Source: Auanema rhodensis
Taxonomy: Eukaryota > Nematoda > Chromadorea > Rhabditida > Rhabditidae
Length of the DNA stretch: 64,000 nucleotides
Assembly (NCBI GenBank): GCA_964057225.1
Contig: CAXKVF010000074.1
Location: 62,001-126,000 of the forward strand
Direction of reading: 5' to 3'
The notes under the pieces are model-generated. The model did no database searches. It was given only the letters and a program-made list of their open reading frames with translations, and had not been told where the DNA came from. The translations under genes were made by a program, and so were the position numbers. Shown here one piece after another: positions 40,143 through 53,998 of this stretch (positions within the stretch are counted from its first letter, which is position 1; each line of letters begins with the position of its first letter).

Positions 40143-43086
40143 CTAATTAAATGTACACGTGATGTGCACTTGGTATGTAACTCGCTTCACGTGAAAGATA
40201 AAGAAATGCGGTTTTCAAAATTAGATTCCCCATGTCCATATTAGTCTAAAAAGAAATTTTTATTGATATTGGTGCATGGTAACCATGACTTTGAAATTTA
40301 CGTGAACTTTAATTTATGCTAATTAAATGTACACGTGATGTGCACTTGGTATGTAACTCGCTTCACGTGAAAGATAAAGAGATGCGGTTTTCAAAATTAG
40401 ATTCCCCATGTCCATATTAGTCTAAAAACAAATTTTTATTGATATTGGTTCATGGTAACCATGACTTTGAAATTTACGTGAACTTTAATTTATGCTAATT
40501 AAATGTACACGTGATGTGCACTTGGTATGTAACTCGCTTCACGTGAAAGATAAAGAGATGCGGTTTTCAAAATTAGATTCCCCATGTCCATATTAGTCTA
40601 AAAACAAATTTTTATTGATATTGGTTCATGGTAACCATGACTTTGAAATTTACGTGAACTTTAATTTATGCTAATTAAATGTACACGTGATGTGCACTTG
40701 GTATGTAACTCGCTTCACGTGAAAGATAAAGAGATGCGGTTTTCAAAATTAGATTCCCCATGTCCATATTAGTCTAAAAACAAATTTTTATTGATATTAG
40801 TTCATGGTAACCATGACTTTGAAATTTACGTGAACTTTAATTTATGCTAATTAAATGTACACGTGATGTGCACTTGGTATGTAACTCGCTTCACGTGAAA
40901 GATAAAGAGATGCGGTTTTCAAAATTAGATTCCCCATGTCCATATTAGTCTAAAAACAAATTTTTATTGATATTGGTTCATGGTAACCATCACTTTGAAA
41001 TTTACGTGAACTTTAATTTATGCTAATTAAATGTACACGTGATGTGCACTTGGTATGTAACTCGCTTCACGTGAAAGATAAAGAGATGCGGTTTTCAAAA
41101 TTAGATTCCCCATGTCCATATTAGTCTAAAAACAAATTTTTATTGATATTAGTTCATGGTAACCATTACTTTGAAATTTACGTGAACTTTAATTTATGCT
41201 AATTAAATGTACACGTGATGTGCACTTGGTATGTAACTCGCTTCACGTGAAAGATAAAGAGATGCGGTTTTCAAAATTAGATTCCCCATGTCCATATTAG
41301 TCTAAAAACAAATTTTTATTGATATTGGTTCATGGTAACCATGACTTTGAAATTTACGTGAACTTTAATTTATGCTAATTAAATGTACACGTGATGTGCA
41401 CTTGGTATGTAACTCGCTTCACGTGAAAGATAAAGAGATGCGGTTTTCAAAATTAGATTCCCCATGTCCATATTAGTCTAAAAACAAATTTTTATTGATA
41501 TTGGTTCATGGTAACCATGACTTTGAAATTTACGTGAACTTTAATTTATGCTAATTAAATGTACACGTGATGTGCACTTGGTATGTAACTCGCTTCACGT
41601 GAAAGAAAAAGAGATGCGGTTTTCAAAATTAGATTCCCCATGTCCATATTAGTCTAAAAACAAATTTTTATTGATATTGGTTCATGGTAACCATGACTTT
41701 GAAATTTACGTGAACTTTAATTTATGCTAATTAAATGTACACGTGATGTGCACTTGGTATGTAACTCGCTTCACGTGAAAGATAAAGAGATGCGGTTTTC
41801 AAAATTAGATTCCCCATGTCCATATTAGTCTAAAAACAAATTTTTATTGATATTGCTTCATGGTAACCATGACTTTGAAATTTACGTGAACTTTAATTTA
41901 TGCTAATTAAATGTACACGTGATGTGCACTTGGTATGTAACTCGCTTCACGTGGAAGAAAAAGAGATGCGGTTTTCAAAATTAGATTCCCCATGTCCATA
42001 TTAGTCTAAAAACAAATTTTTATTGATATTGGTTCATGGTAACCATGACTTTGAAATTTACGTGAACTTTAATTTATGCTAATTAAATGTACACGTGATG
42101 TGCACTTGGTATGTAACTCGCTTCACGTGAAAGATGAAGAGATGCCGTTTTCAAAATTAGATTCCCCATGTCCATATTAGTCTAAAAACAAATTTTTATT
42201 GATATTGGTTCATGGTAACCATGACTTTGAAATTTACGTGAACTTTAATTTATGCTAATTAAATGTACACGTGATGTGCACTTGGTATGTAACTCGCTTC
42301 ACGTGAAAGATAAAGAGATGCGGTTTTCAAAATTAGATTCCCCATGTCCATATTAGTCTAAAAACAAATTTTTATTGATATTGCTTCATGGTAACCATGA
42401 CTTTGAAATTTACGTGAACTTTAATTTATGCTAATTAAATGTACACGTGATGTGCACTTGGTATGTAACTCGCTTCACGTGAAAGATAAAGAAATGCGGT
42501 TTTCAAAATTAGATTCCCCATGTCCATATTAGTCTAAAAAGAAATTTTTATTGATATTGGTGCATGGTAACCATGACTTTGAAATTTACGTGAACTTTAA
42601 TTTATGCTAATTAAATGTACACGTGATGTGCACTTGGTATGTAACTCGCTTCACGTGAAAGATAAAGAGATGCGGTTTTCAAAATTAGATTCCCCATGTC
42701 CATATTAGTCTAAAAACAAATTTTTATTGATATTGGTTCATGGTAACCATGACTTTGAAATTTACGTGAACTTTAATTTATGCTAATTAAATGTACACGT
42801 GATGTGCACTTGGTATGTAACTCGCTTCACGTGAAAGATAAAGAGATGCGGTTTTCAAAATTAGATTCCCCATGTCCATATTAGTCTAAAAACAAATTTT
42901 TATTGATATTGGTTCATGGTAACCATGACTTTGAAATTTACGTGAACTTTAATTTATGCTAATTAAATGTACACGTGATGTGCACTTGGTATGTAACTCG
43001 CTTCACGTGAAAGATAAAGAGATGCGGTTTTCAAAATTAGATTCCCCATGTCCATATTAGTCTAAAAACAAATTTTTATTGATATT
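40143..43086 (+). repeat. Segmental block S1, copy 1 (about 16.7 units)
   Basis: Ordered markers: A63 with G111 (40205, 40253), A129 (40799), C145 (40991), T145 (41167), A57 (41607), GTGGAAG (41954), G58 with C68 (42146), GCTTCA, A63 with G111 (42541). Each lies exactly 8272 bp (47 units) before its counterpart in 48415-51358. The match stops at 43087, where A129 has no counterpart. Confidence 0.88.
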
Positions 43087-45598
43087 AGTTCATGGTAACC
43101 ATGACTTTGAAATTTACGTGAACTTTAATTTATGCTAATTAAATGTACACGTGATGTGCACTTGGTATGTAACTCGCTTCACGTGAAAGATAAAGAGATG
43201 CGGTTTTCAAAATTAGATTCCCCATGTCCATATTAGTCTAAAAACAAATTTTTATTGATATTGGTTCATGGTAACCATCACTTTGAAATTTACGTGAACT
43301 TTAATTTATGCTAATTAAATGTACACGTGATGTGCACTTGGTATGTAACTCGCTTCACGTGAAAGATAAAGAGATGCGGTTTTCAAAATTAGATTCCCCA
43401 TGTCCATATTAGTCTAAAAAGAAATTTTTATTGATATTGGTGCATGGTAACCATGACTTTGAAATTTACGTGAACTTTAATTTATGCTAATTAAATGTAC
43501 ACGTGATGTGCACTTGGTATGTAACTCGCTTCACGTGAAAGATAAAGAGATGCGGTTTTCAAAATTAGATTCCCCATGTCCATATTAGTCTAAAAACAAA
43601 TTTTTATTGATATTGGTTCATGGTAACCATGACTTTGAAATTTACGTGAACTTTAATTTATGCTAATTAAATGTACACGTGATGTGCACTTGGTATGTAA
43701 CTCGCTTCACGTGAAAGATAAAGAGATGCGGTTTTCAAAATTAGATTCCCCATGTCCATATTAGTCTAAAAACAAATTTTTATTGATATTGGTTCATGGT
43801 AACCATGACTTTGAAATTTACGTGAACTTTAATTTATGCTAATTAAATGTACACGTGATGTGCACTTGGTATGTAACTCGCTTCACGTGAAAGATAAAGA
43901 GATGCGGTTTTCAAAATTAGATTCCCCATGTCCATATTAGTCTAAAAACAAATTTTTATTGATATTAGTTCATGGTAACCATGACTTTGAAATTTACGTG
44001 AACTTTAATTTATGCTAATTAAATGTACACGTGATGTGCACTTGGTATGTAACTCGCTTCACGTGAAAGATAAAGAGATGCGGTTTTCAAAATTAGATTC
44101 CCCATGTCCATATTAGTCTAAAAACAAATTTTTATTGATATTGGTTCATGGTAACCATCACTTTGAAATTTACGTGAACTTTAATTTATGCTAATTAAAT
44201 GTACACGTGATGTGCACTTGGTATGTAACTCGCTTCACGTGAAAGATAAAGAGATGCGGTTTTCAAAATTAGATTCCCCATGTCCATATTAGTCTAAAAA
44301 CAAATTTTTATTGATATTGGTTCATGGTAACCATGACTTTGAAATTTACGTGAACTTTAATTTATGCTAATTAAATGTACACGTGATGTGCACTTGGTAT
44401 GTAACTCGCTTCACGTGAAAGATAAAGAGATGCGGTTTTCAAAATTAGATTCCCCATGTCCATATTAGTCTAAAAACAAATTTTTATTGATATTGGTTCA
44501 TGGTAACCATGACTTTGAAATTTACGTGAACTTTAATTTATGCTAATTAAATGTACACGTGATGTGCACTTGGTATGTAACTCGCTTCACGTGAAAGATA
44601 AAGAGATGCGGTTTTCAAAATTAGATTCCCCATGTCCATATTAGTCTAAAAACAAATTTTTATTGATATTGGTTCATGGTAACCATGACTTTGAAATTTA
44701 CGTGAACTTTAATTTATGCTAATTAAATGTACACGTGATGTGCACTTGGTATGTAACTCGCTTCACGTGAAAGATAAAGAAATGCGGTTTTCAAAATTAG
44801 ATTCCCCATGTCCATATTAGTCTAAAAAGAAATTTTTATTGATATTGGTGCATGGTAACCATGACTTTGAAATTTACGTGAACTTTAATTTATGCTAATT
44901 AAATGTACACGTGATGTGCACTTGGTATGTAACTTGCTTCACGTGAAAGATAAAGAGATGCGGTTTTCAAAATTAGATTCCCCATGTCCATATTAGTCTA
45001 AAAACAAATTTTTATTGATATTGGTTCATGGTAACCATGACTTTGAATTTTACGTGAACTTTAATTTATGCTAATTAAATGTACACGTGATGTGCACTTG
45101 GTATGTAACTCGCTTCACGTAAAAGATAAAGAGATGCGGTTTTCAAAATTAGATTCCCCATGTCCATATTAGTCTAAAAACAAATTTTTATTGATATTGC
45201 TTCATGGTAACCATGACTTTGAAATTTACGTGAACTTTAATTTATGCTAATTAAATGTACACGTGATGTGCACTTGGTATGTAACTCGCTTCACGTGAAA
45301 GATAAAGAGATGCGGTTTTCAAAATTAGATTCCCCATGTCCATATTAGTCTAAAAACAAATTTTTATTGATATTGGTTCATGGTAACCATGACTTTGAAA
45401 TTTACGTGAACTTTAATTTATGCTAATTAAATGTACACGTGATGTGCACTTGGTATGTAACTCGCTTCACGTGAAAGATAAAGAGATGCGGTTTTCAAAA
45501 TTAGATTCCCCATGTCCATATTAGTCTAAAAACAAATTTTTATTGATATTGGTGCATGGTAACCATGACTTTGAAATTTACGTGAACTTTAATTTATG
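40847..45598 (+). repeat. Segmental block S2, copy 1 (27 units, 4752 bp)
   Basis: Markers from C145 (40991) through T145 (41167), A57 (41607), GTGGAAG (41954), C68 (42146), G111 (42541, 43421), A129 (43087, 43967), C145 (44159), A63/G111 (44829), AACTTGCTTC (44935), T154 (45048) and GTAAAAG (45121) all recur at exactly +10912 bp (62 units). It overlaps S1 copy 1, so the 40.8-43.1 kb stretch has three copies in the window. Confidence 0.88.
42431..44190 (+). repeat. Five-unit (880 bp) tandem duplication
   Basis: Two copies (42431-43310 and 43311-44190) carry G111 with GGTGCA, GGTTCA, GGTTCA, A129, C145. G111 (42541, 43421), A129 (43087, 43967) and C145 (43279, 44159) are each 880 bp apart. A63 accompanies G111 only in the first copy. 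A related pair occurs at about 53343-55102, with G111 at 53453 and 54333 and A129 at 53999 and 54879. Confidence 0.85.
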
Positions 45599-45950
45599 CT
45601 AATTAAATGTACACGTGATGTGCACTTGGTATGTAACTCGCTTCACGTGAAAGATGAAGAGATGCGGTTTTCAAAATTAGATTCCCCATGTCCATATTAG
45701 TCTAAAAACAAATTTTTATTGATATTGGTTCATGGTAACCATGACTTTGAAATTTACGTGAACTTTAATTTATGCTAATTAAATGTACACGTGATGTGCA
45801 CTTGGTATGTAACTCGCTTCACGTGAAAGATGAAGAGATGCGGTTTTCAAAATTAGATTCCCCATGTCCATATTAGTCTAAAAACAAATTTTTATTGATA
45901 TTGGTTCATGGTAACCATGACTTTGAAATTTACGTGAACTTTAATTTATG

Positions 45951-47358
45951 CTAATTAAATGTACACGTGATGTGCACTTGGTATTTAACTCGCTTCAGGT
46001 GAAAGATAAAGAGATGCGGTTTTCAAAATTAGATTCCCCATGTCCATATTAGTCTAAAAACAAATTTTTATTGATATTGGTTCATGGTAACCATGACTTT
46101 GAATTTTACGTGAACTTTAATTTATGCTAATTAAATGTACACGTGATGTGCACTTGGTATGTAACTCGCTTCACGTGAAAGATAAAGAAATGCGGTTTTC
46201 AAAATTAGATTCCCCATGTCCATATTAGTCTAAAAACAAATTTTTATTGATATTGGTTCATGGTAACCATGACTTTGAAATTTACGTGAACTTTAATTTA
46301 TGCTAATTAAATGTACACGTGATGTGCACTTGGTATGTAACTCGCTTCACGTGAAAGATAAAGAGATGCGGTTTTCAAAATTAGATTCCCCATGTCCATA
46401 TTAGTCTAAAAACAAATTTTTATTGATATTGGTGCATGGTAACCATGACTTTGAAATTTACGTGAACTTTAATTTATGCTAATTAAATGTACACGTGATG
46501 TGCACTTGGTATGTAACTCGCTTCACGTGAAAGATGAAGAGATGCGGTTTTCAAAATTAGATTCCCCATGTCCATATTAGTCTAAAAACAAATTTTTATT
46601 GATATTGCTTCATGGTAACCATGACTTTGAAATTTACGTGAACTTTAATTTATGCTAATTAAATGTACACGTGATGTGCACTTGGTATGTAACTCGCTTC
46701 ACGTGAAAGATAAAGAGATGCGGTTTTCAAAATTAGATTCCCCATGTCCATATTAGTCTAAAAACAAATTTTTATTGATATTGGTTCATGGTAACCATGA
46801 CTTTGAAATTTACGTGAACTTTAATTTATGCTAATTAAATGTACACGTGATGTGCACTTGGTATGTAACTCGCTTCACGTGAAAGATGAAGAGATGCGGT
46901 TTTCAAAATTAGATTCCCCATGTCCATATTAGTCTAAAAACAAATTTTTATTGATATTGGTTCATGGTAACCATGACTTTGAAATTTACGTGAACTTTAA
47001 TTTATGCTAATTAAATGTACACGTGATGTGCACTTGGTATGTAACTCGCTTCACGTGAAAGATAAAGAGATGCGGTTTTCAAAATTAGATTCCCCATGTC
47101 CATATTAGTCTAAAAACAAATTTTTATTGATATTGGTTCATGGTAACCATGACTTTGAAATTTACGTGAACTTTAATTTATGCTAATTAAATGTACACGT
47201 GATGTGCACTTGGTATGTAACTCGCTTCACGTGAAAGATAAAGAGATGCGGTTTTCAAAATTAGATTCCCCCTGTCCATATTAGTCTAAAAACAAATTTT
47301 TATTGATATTGCTTCATGGTAACCATGACTTTGAAATTTACGTGAACTTTAATTTATG
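45951..47358 (+). repeat. Segmental block S3, copy 1 (8 units)
   Basis: Ordered markers: GTATTTAACT with CAGGTG (45985), T154 (46104), A63 (46189), plain with GGTGCA, G58 with GCTTCA (46608), GGTTCA, G58 (46888), GGTTCA, then CCCCCTGTCC with GCTTCA (47272). All recur at +11089 bp. Confidence 0.85.
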
Positions 47359-48414
47359 CTAATTAAATGTACACGTGATGTGCACTTGGTATGTAACTCG
47401 CTTCACGTGAAAGATAAAGAGATGCGGTTTTCAAAATTAGATTCCCCATGTCCATATTAGTCTAAAAACAAATTTTTATTGATATTGGTTCATGGTAACC
47501 ATGACTTTGAAATTTACGTGAACTTTAATTTATGCTAATTAAATGTACACGTGATGTGCACTTGGTATGTAACTCGCTTCACGTGAAAGATAAAGAGATG
47601 CGGTTTTCAAAATTAGATTCCCCATGTCCATATTAGTCTAAAAACAAATTTTTATTGATATTGGTTCATGGTAACCATGACTTTGAAATTTACGTGAACT
47701 TTAATTTATGCTAATTAAATGTACACGTGATGTGCACTTGGTATGTAACTCGCTTCACGTGAAAGATAAAGAAATGCGGTTTTCAAAATTAGATTCCCCA
47801 TGTCCATATTAGTCTAAAAACAAATTTTTATTGATATTGGTGCATGGTAACCATGACTTTGAATTTTACGTGAACTTTAATTTATGCTAATTAAATGTAC
47901 ACGTGATGTGCACTTGGTATGTAACTCGCTTCACGTGAAAGATAAAGAGATGCGGTTTTCAAAATTAGATTCCCCATGTCCATATTAGTCTAAAAACAAA
48001 TTTTTATTGATATTGGTTCATGGTAACCATGACTTTAAAATTTACGTGAACTTTAATTTATGCTAATTAAATGTACACGTGATGTGCACTTGGTATGTAA
48101 CTCGCTTCACGTGAAAGATAAAGAGATGCGGTTTTCAAAATTAGATTCCCCATGTCCATATTAGTCTAAAAACAAATTTTTATTGTTATTGGTTCATGGT
48201 AACCATGACTTTGAATTTTACGTGAACTTTAATTTATGCTAATTAAATGTACACGTGATGTGCACTTGGTATGTAACTCGCTTCACGTGAAAGATAAAGA
48301 GATGCGGTTTTCAAAATTAGATTCCCCATGTCCATATTAGTCAAAAAACAAATTTTTATTGATATTGGTTCATGGTAACCATGACTTTGAAATTTACGTG
48401 AACTTTAATTTATG

Positions 48415-51358
48415 CTAATTAAATGTACACGTGATGTGCACTTGGTATGTAACTCGCTTCACGTGAAAGATAAAGAAATGCGGTTTTCAAAATTAGATTC
48501 CCCATGTCCATATTAGTCTAAAAAGAAATTTTTATTGATATTGGTGCATGGTAACCATGACTTTGAAATTTACGTGAACTTTAATTTATGCTAATTAAAT
48601 GTACACGTGATGTGCACTTGGTATGTAACTCGCTTCACGTGAAAGATAAAGAGATGCGGTTTTCAAAATTAGATTCCCCATGTCCATATTAGTCTAAAAA
48701 CAAATTTTTATTGATATTGGTTCATGGTAACCATGACTTTGAAATTTACGTGAACTTTAATTTATGCTAATTAAATGTACACGTGATGTGCACTTGGTAT
48801 GTAACTCGCTTCACGTGAAAGATAAAGAGATGCGGTTTTCAAAATTAGATTCCCCATGTCCATATTAGTCTAAAAACAAATTTTTATTGATATTGGTTCA
48901 TGGTAACCATGACTTTGAAATTTACGTGAACTTTAATTTATGCTAATTAAATGTACACGTGATGTGCACTTGGTATGTAACTCGCTTCACGTGAAAGATA
49001 AAGAGATGCGGTTTTCAAAATTAGATTCCCCATGTCCATATTAGTCTAAAAACAAATTTTTATTGATATTAGTTCATGGTAACCATGACTTTGAAATTTA
49101 CGTGAACTTTAATTTATGCTAATTAAATGTACACGTGATGTGCACTTGGTATGTAACTCGCTTCACGTGAAAGATAAAGAGATGCGGTTTTCAAAATTAG
49201 ATTCCCCATGTCCATATTAGTCTAAAAACAAATTTTTATTGATATTGGTTCATGGTAACCATCACTTTGAAATTTACGTGAACTTTAATTTATGCTAATT
49301 AAATGTACACGTGATGTGCACTTGGTATGTAACTCGCTTCACGTGAAAGATAAAGAGATGCGGTTTTCAAAATTAGATTCCCCATGTCCATATTAGTCTA
49401 AAAACAAATTTTTATTGATATTAGTTCATGGTAACCATTACTTTGAAATTTACGTGAACTTTAATTTATGCTAATTAAATGTACACGTGATGTGCACTTG
49501 GTATGTAACTCGCTTCACGTGAAAGATAAAGAGATGCGGTTTTCAAAATTAGATTCCCCATGTCCATATTAGTCTAAAAACAAATTTTTATTGATATTGG
49601 TTCATGGTAACCATGACTTTGAAATTTACGTGAACTTTAATTTATGCTAATTAAATGTACACGTGATGTGCACTTGGTATGTAACTCGCTTCACGTGAAA
49701 GATAAAGAGATGCGGTTTTCAAAATTAGATTCCCCATGTCCATATTAGTCTAAAAACAAATTTTTATTGATATTGGTTCATGGTAACCATGACTTTGAAA
49801 TTTACGTGAACTTTAATTTATGCTAATTAAATGTACACGTGATGTGCACTTGGTATGTAACTCGCTTCACGTGAAAGAAAAAGAGATGCGGTTTTCAAAA
49901 TTAGATTCCCCATGTCCATATTAGTCTAAAAACAAATTTTTATTGATATTGGTTCATGGTAACCATGACTTTGAAATTTACGTGAACTTTAATTTATGCT
50001 AATTAAATGTACACGTGATGTGCACTTGGTATGTAACTCGCTTCACGTGAAAGATAAAGAGATGCGGTTTTCAAAATTAGATTCCCCATGTCCATATTAG
50101 TCTAAAAACAAATTTTTATTGATATTGCTTCATGGTAACCATGACTTTGAAATTTACGTGAACTTTAATTTATGCTAATTAAATGTACACGTGATGTGCA
50201 CTTGGTATGTAACTCGCTTCACGTGGAAGAAAAAAAGATGCGGTTTTCAAAATTAGATTCCCCATGTCCATATTAGTCTAAAAACAAATTTTTATTGATA
50301 TTGGTTCATGGTAACCATGACTTTGAAATTTACGTGAACTTTAATTTATGCTAATTAAATGTACACGTGATGTGCACTTGGTATGTAACTCGCTTCACGT
50401 GAAAGATGAAGAGATGCCGTTTTCAAAATTAGATTCCCCATGTCCATATTAGTCTAAAAACAAATTTTTATTGATATTGGTTCATGGTAACCATGACTTT
50501 GAAATTTACGTGAACTTTAATTTATGCTAATTAAATGTACACGTGATGTGCACTTGGTATGTAACTCGCTTCACGTGAAAGATAAAGAGATGCGGTTTTC
50601 AAAATTAGATTCCCCATGTCCATATTAGTCTAAAAACAAATTTTTATTGATAATGCTTCATGGTAACCATGACTTTGAAATTTACGTGAACTTTAATTTA
50701 TGCTAATTAAATGTACACGTGATGTGCACTTGGTATGTAACTCGCTTCACGTGAAAGATAAAGAAATGCGGTTTTCAAAATTAGATTCCCCATGTCCATA
50801 TTAGTCTAAAAAGAAATTTTTATTGATATTGGTGCATGGTAACCATGACTTTGAAATTTACGTGAACTTTAATTTATGCTAATTAAATGTACACGTGATG
50901 TGCACTTGGTATGTAACTCGCTTCACGTGAAAGATAAAGAGATGCGGTTTTCAAAATTAGATTCCCCATGTCCATATTAGTCTAAAAACAAATTTTTATT
51001 GATATTGGTTCATGGTAACCATGACTTTGAAATTTACGTGAACTTTAATTTATGCTAATTAAATGTACACGTGATGTGCACTTGGTATGTAACTCGCTTC
51101 ACGTGAAAGATAAAGAGATGCGGTTTTCAAAATTAGATTCCCCATGTCCATATTAGTCTAAAAACAAATTTTTATTGATATTGGTTCATGGTAACCATGA
51201 CTTTGAAATTTACGTGAACTTTAATTTATGCTAATTAAATGTACACGTGATGTGCACTTGGTATGTAACTCGCTTCACGTGAAAGATAAAGAGATGCGGT
51301 TTTCAAAATTAGATTCCCCATGTCCATATTAGTCTAAAAACAAATTTTTATTGATATT
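48415..51358 (+). repeat. Segmental block S1, copy 2
   Basis: It repeats all ordered markers of 40143-43086 at +8272 bp: A63/G111 (48477, 48525), A129 (49071), C145 (49263), T145 (49439), A57 (49879), GTGGAAG (50226), C68 (50418), A63/G111 (50813). Private changes include TAATGCTTCA near 50654 and AAAAAAGATG near 50233. The latter is shared with copy 3, suggesting copy 3 derives from copy 2 or its ancestor. Confidence 0.88.
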
Positions 51359-53998
51359 GGTTCATGGTAACCATCACTTTGAAATTTACGTGAACTTTAA
51401 TTTATGCTAATTAAATGTACATGTGATGTGCACTTGGTATGTAACTCGCTTCACGTGAAAGATAAAGAGATGCGGTTTTCAAAATTAGATTCCCCATGTC
51501 CATATTAGTCTAAAAACAAATTTTTATTGATATTAGTTCATGGTAACCATTACTTTGAAATTTACGTGAACTTTAATTTATGCTAATTAAATGTACACGT
51601 GATGTGCACTTGGTATGTAACTCGCTTCACGTGAAAGATAAAGAGATGCGGTTTTCAAAATTAGATTCCCCATGTCCATATTAGTCTAAAAACAAATTTT
51701 TATTGATATTGGTTCATGGTAACCATGACTTTGAAATTTACGTGAACTTTAATTTATGCTAATTAAATGTACACGTGATGTGCACTTGGTATGTAACTCG
51801 CTTCACGTGAAAGATAAAGAGATGCGGTTTTCAAAATTAGATTCCCCATGTCCATATTAGTCTAAAAACAAATTTTTATTGATATTGGTTCATGGTAACC
51901 ATCACTTTGAAATTTACGTGAACTTTAATTTATGCTAATTAAATGTACACGTGATGTGCACTTGGTATGTAACTCGCTTCACGTGAAAGATAAAGAGATG
52001 CGGTTTTCAAAATTAGATTCCCCATGTCCATATTAGTCTAAAAACAAATTTTTATTAATATTAGTTCATGGTAACCATTACTTTGAAATTTACGTGAACT
52101 TTAATTTATGCTAATTAAATGTACACGTGATGTGCACTTGGTATGTAACTCGCTTCACGTGAAAGATAAAGAGATGCGGTTTTCAAAATTAGATTCCCCA
52201 TGTCCATATTAGTCTAAAAACAAATTTTTATTGATATTGGTTCATGGTAACCATGACTTTGAAATTTACGTGAACTTTAATTTATGCTAATTAAATGTAC
52301 ACGTGATGTGCACTTGGTATGTAACTCGCTTCACGTGAAAGATAAAGAGATGCGGTTTTCAAAATTAGATTCCCCATGTCCATATTAGTCTAAAAACAAA
52401 TTTTTATTGATATTGGTTCATGGTAACCATGACTTTGAAATTTACGTGAACTTTAATTTATGCTAATTAAATGTACACGTGATGTGCACTTGGTATGTAA
52501 CTCGCTTCACGTGAAAGAAAAAGAGATGCGGTTTTCAAAATTAGATTCCCCATGTCCATATTAGTCTAAAAACAAATTTTTATTGATATTGGTTCATGGT
52601 AACCATGACTTTGAAATTTACGTGAACTTTAATTTATGCTAATTAAATGTACACGTGATGTGCACTTGGTATGTAACTCGCTTCACGTAAAAGATAAAGA
52701 GATGCGGTTTTCAAAATTAGATTCCCCATGTCCATATTAGTCTAAAAACAAATTTTTATTGATATTGCTTCATGGTAACCATGACTTTGAAATTTACGTG
52801 AACTTTAATTTATGCTAATTAAATGTACACGTGATGTGCACTTGGTATGTAACTCGCTTCACGTGGAAGAAAAAAAGATGCGGTTTTCAAAATTAGATTC
52901 CCCATGTCCATATTAGTCTAAAAACAAATTTTTATTGATATTGGTTCATGGTAACCATGACTTTGAAATTTACGTGAACTTTAATTTATGCTAATTAAAT
53001 GTACACGTGATGTGCACTTGGTATGTAACTCGCTTCACGTGAAAGATGAAGAGATGCCGTTTTCAAAATTAGATTCCCCATGTCCATATTAGTCTAAAAA
53101 CAAATTTTTATTGATATTGGTTCATGGTAACCATGACTTTGAAATTTACGTGAACTTTAATTTATGCTAATTAAATGTACACGTGATGTGCACTTGGTAT
53201 GTAACTCGCTTCACGTGAAAGATAAAGAGATGCGGTTTTCAAAATTAGATTCCCCATGTCCATATTAGTCTAAAAACAAATTTTTATTGATATTGCTTCA
53301 TGGTAACCATGACTTTGAAATTTACGTGAACTTTAATTTATGCTAATTAAATGTACACGTGATGTGCACTTGGTATGTAACTCGCTTCACGTGAAAGATA
53401 AAGAAATGCGGTTTTCAAAATTAGATTCCCCATGTCCATATTAGTCTAAAAAGAAATTTTTATTGATATTGGTGCATGGTAACCATGACTTTGAAATTTA
53501 CGTGAACTTTAATTTATGCTAATTAAATGTACACGTGATGTGCACTTGGTATGTAACTCGCTTCACGTGAAAGATAAAGAGATGCGGTTTTCAAAATTAG
53601 ATTCCCCATGTCCATATTAGTCTAAAAACAAATTTTTATTGATATTGGTTCATGGTAACCATGACTTTGAAATTTACGTGAACTTTAATTTATGCTAATT
53701 AAATGTACACGTGATGTGCACTTGGTATGTAACTCGCTTCACGTGAAAGATAAAGAGATGCGGTTTTCAAAATTAGATTCCCCATGTCCATATTAGTCTA
53801 AAAACAAATTTTTATTGATATTGGTTCATGGTAACCATGACTTTGAAATTTACGTGAACTTTAATTTATGCTAATTAAATGTACACGTGATGTGCACTTG
53901 GTATGTAACTCGCTTCACGTGAAAGATAAAGAGATGCGGTTTTCAAAATTAGATTCCCCATGTCCATATTAGTCTAAAAACAAATTTTTATTGATATT
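49119..53998 (+). repeat. 15-unit (2640 bp) period, about two copies
   Basis: C145 (49263, 51903), T145 (49439, 52079), A57 (49879, 52519), GTGGAAG with AAAAAAGATG (50226, 52866), C68 (50418, 53058) and A63/G111 (50813, 53453) are all separated by exactly 2640 bp. The match fails before 49072 and after about 53998. A nested three-unit repeat of the C145-T145 pair (51375/51551 and 51903/52079) sits at the junction. Confidence 0.85.
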
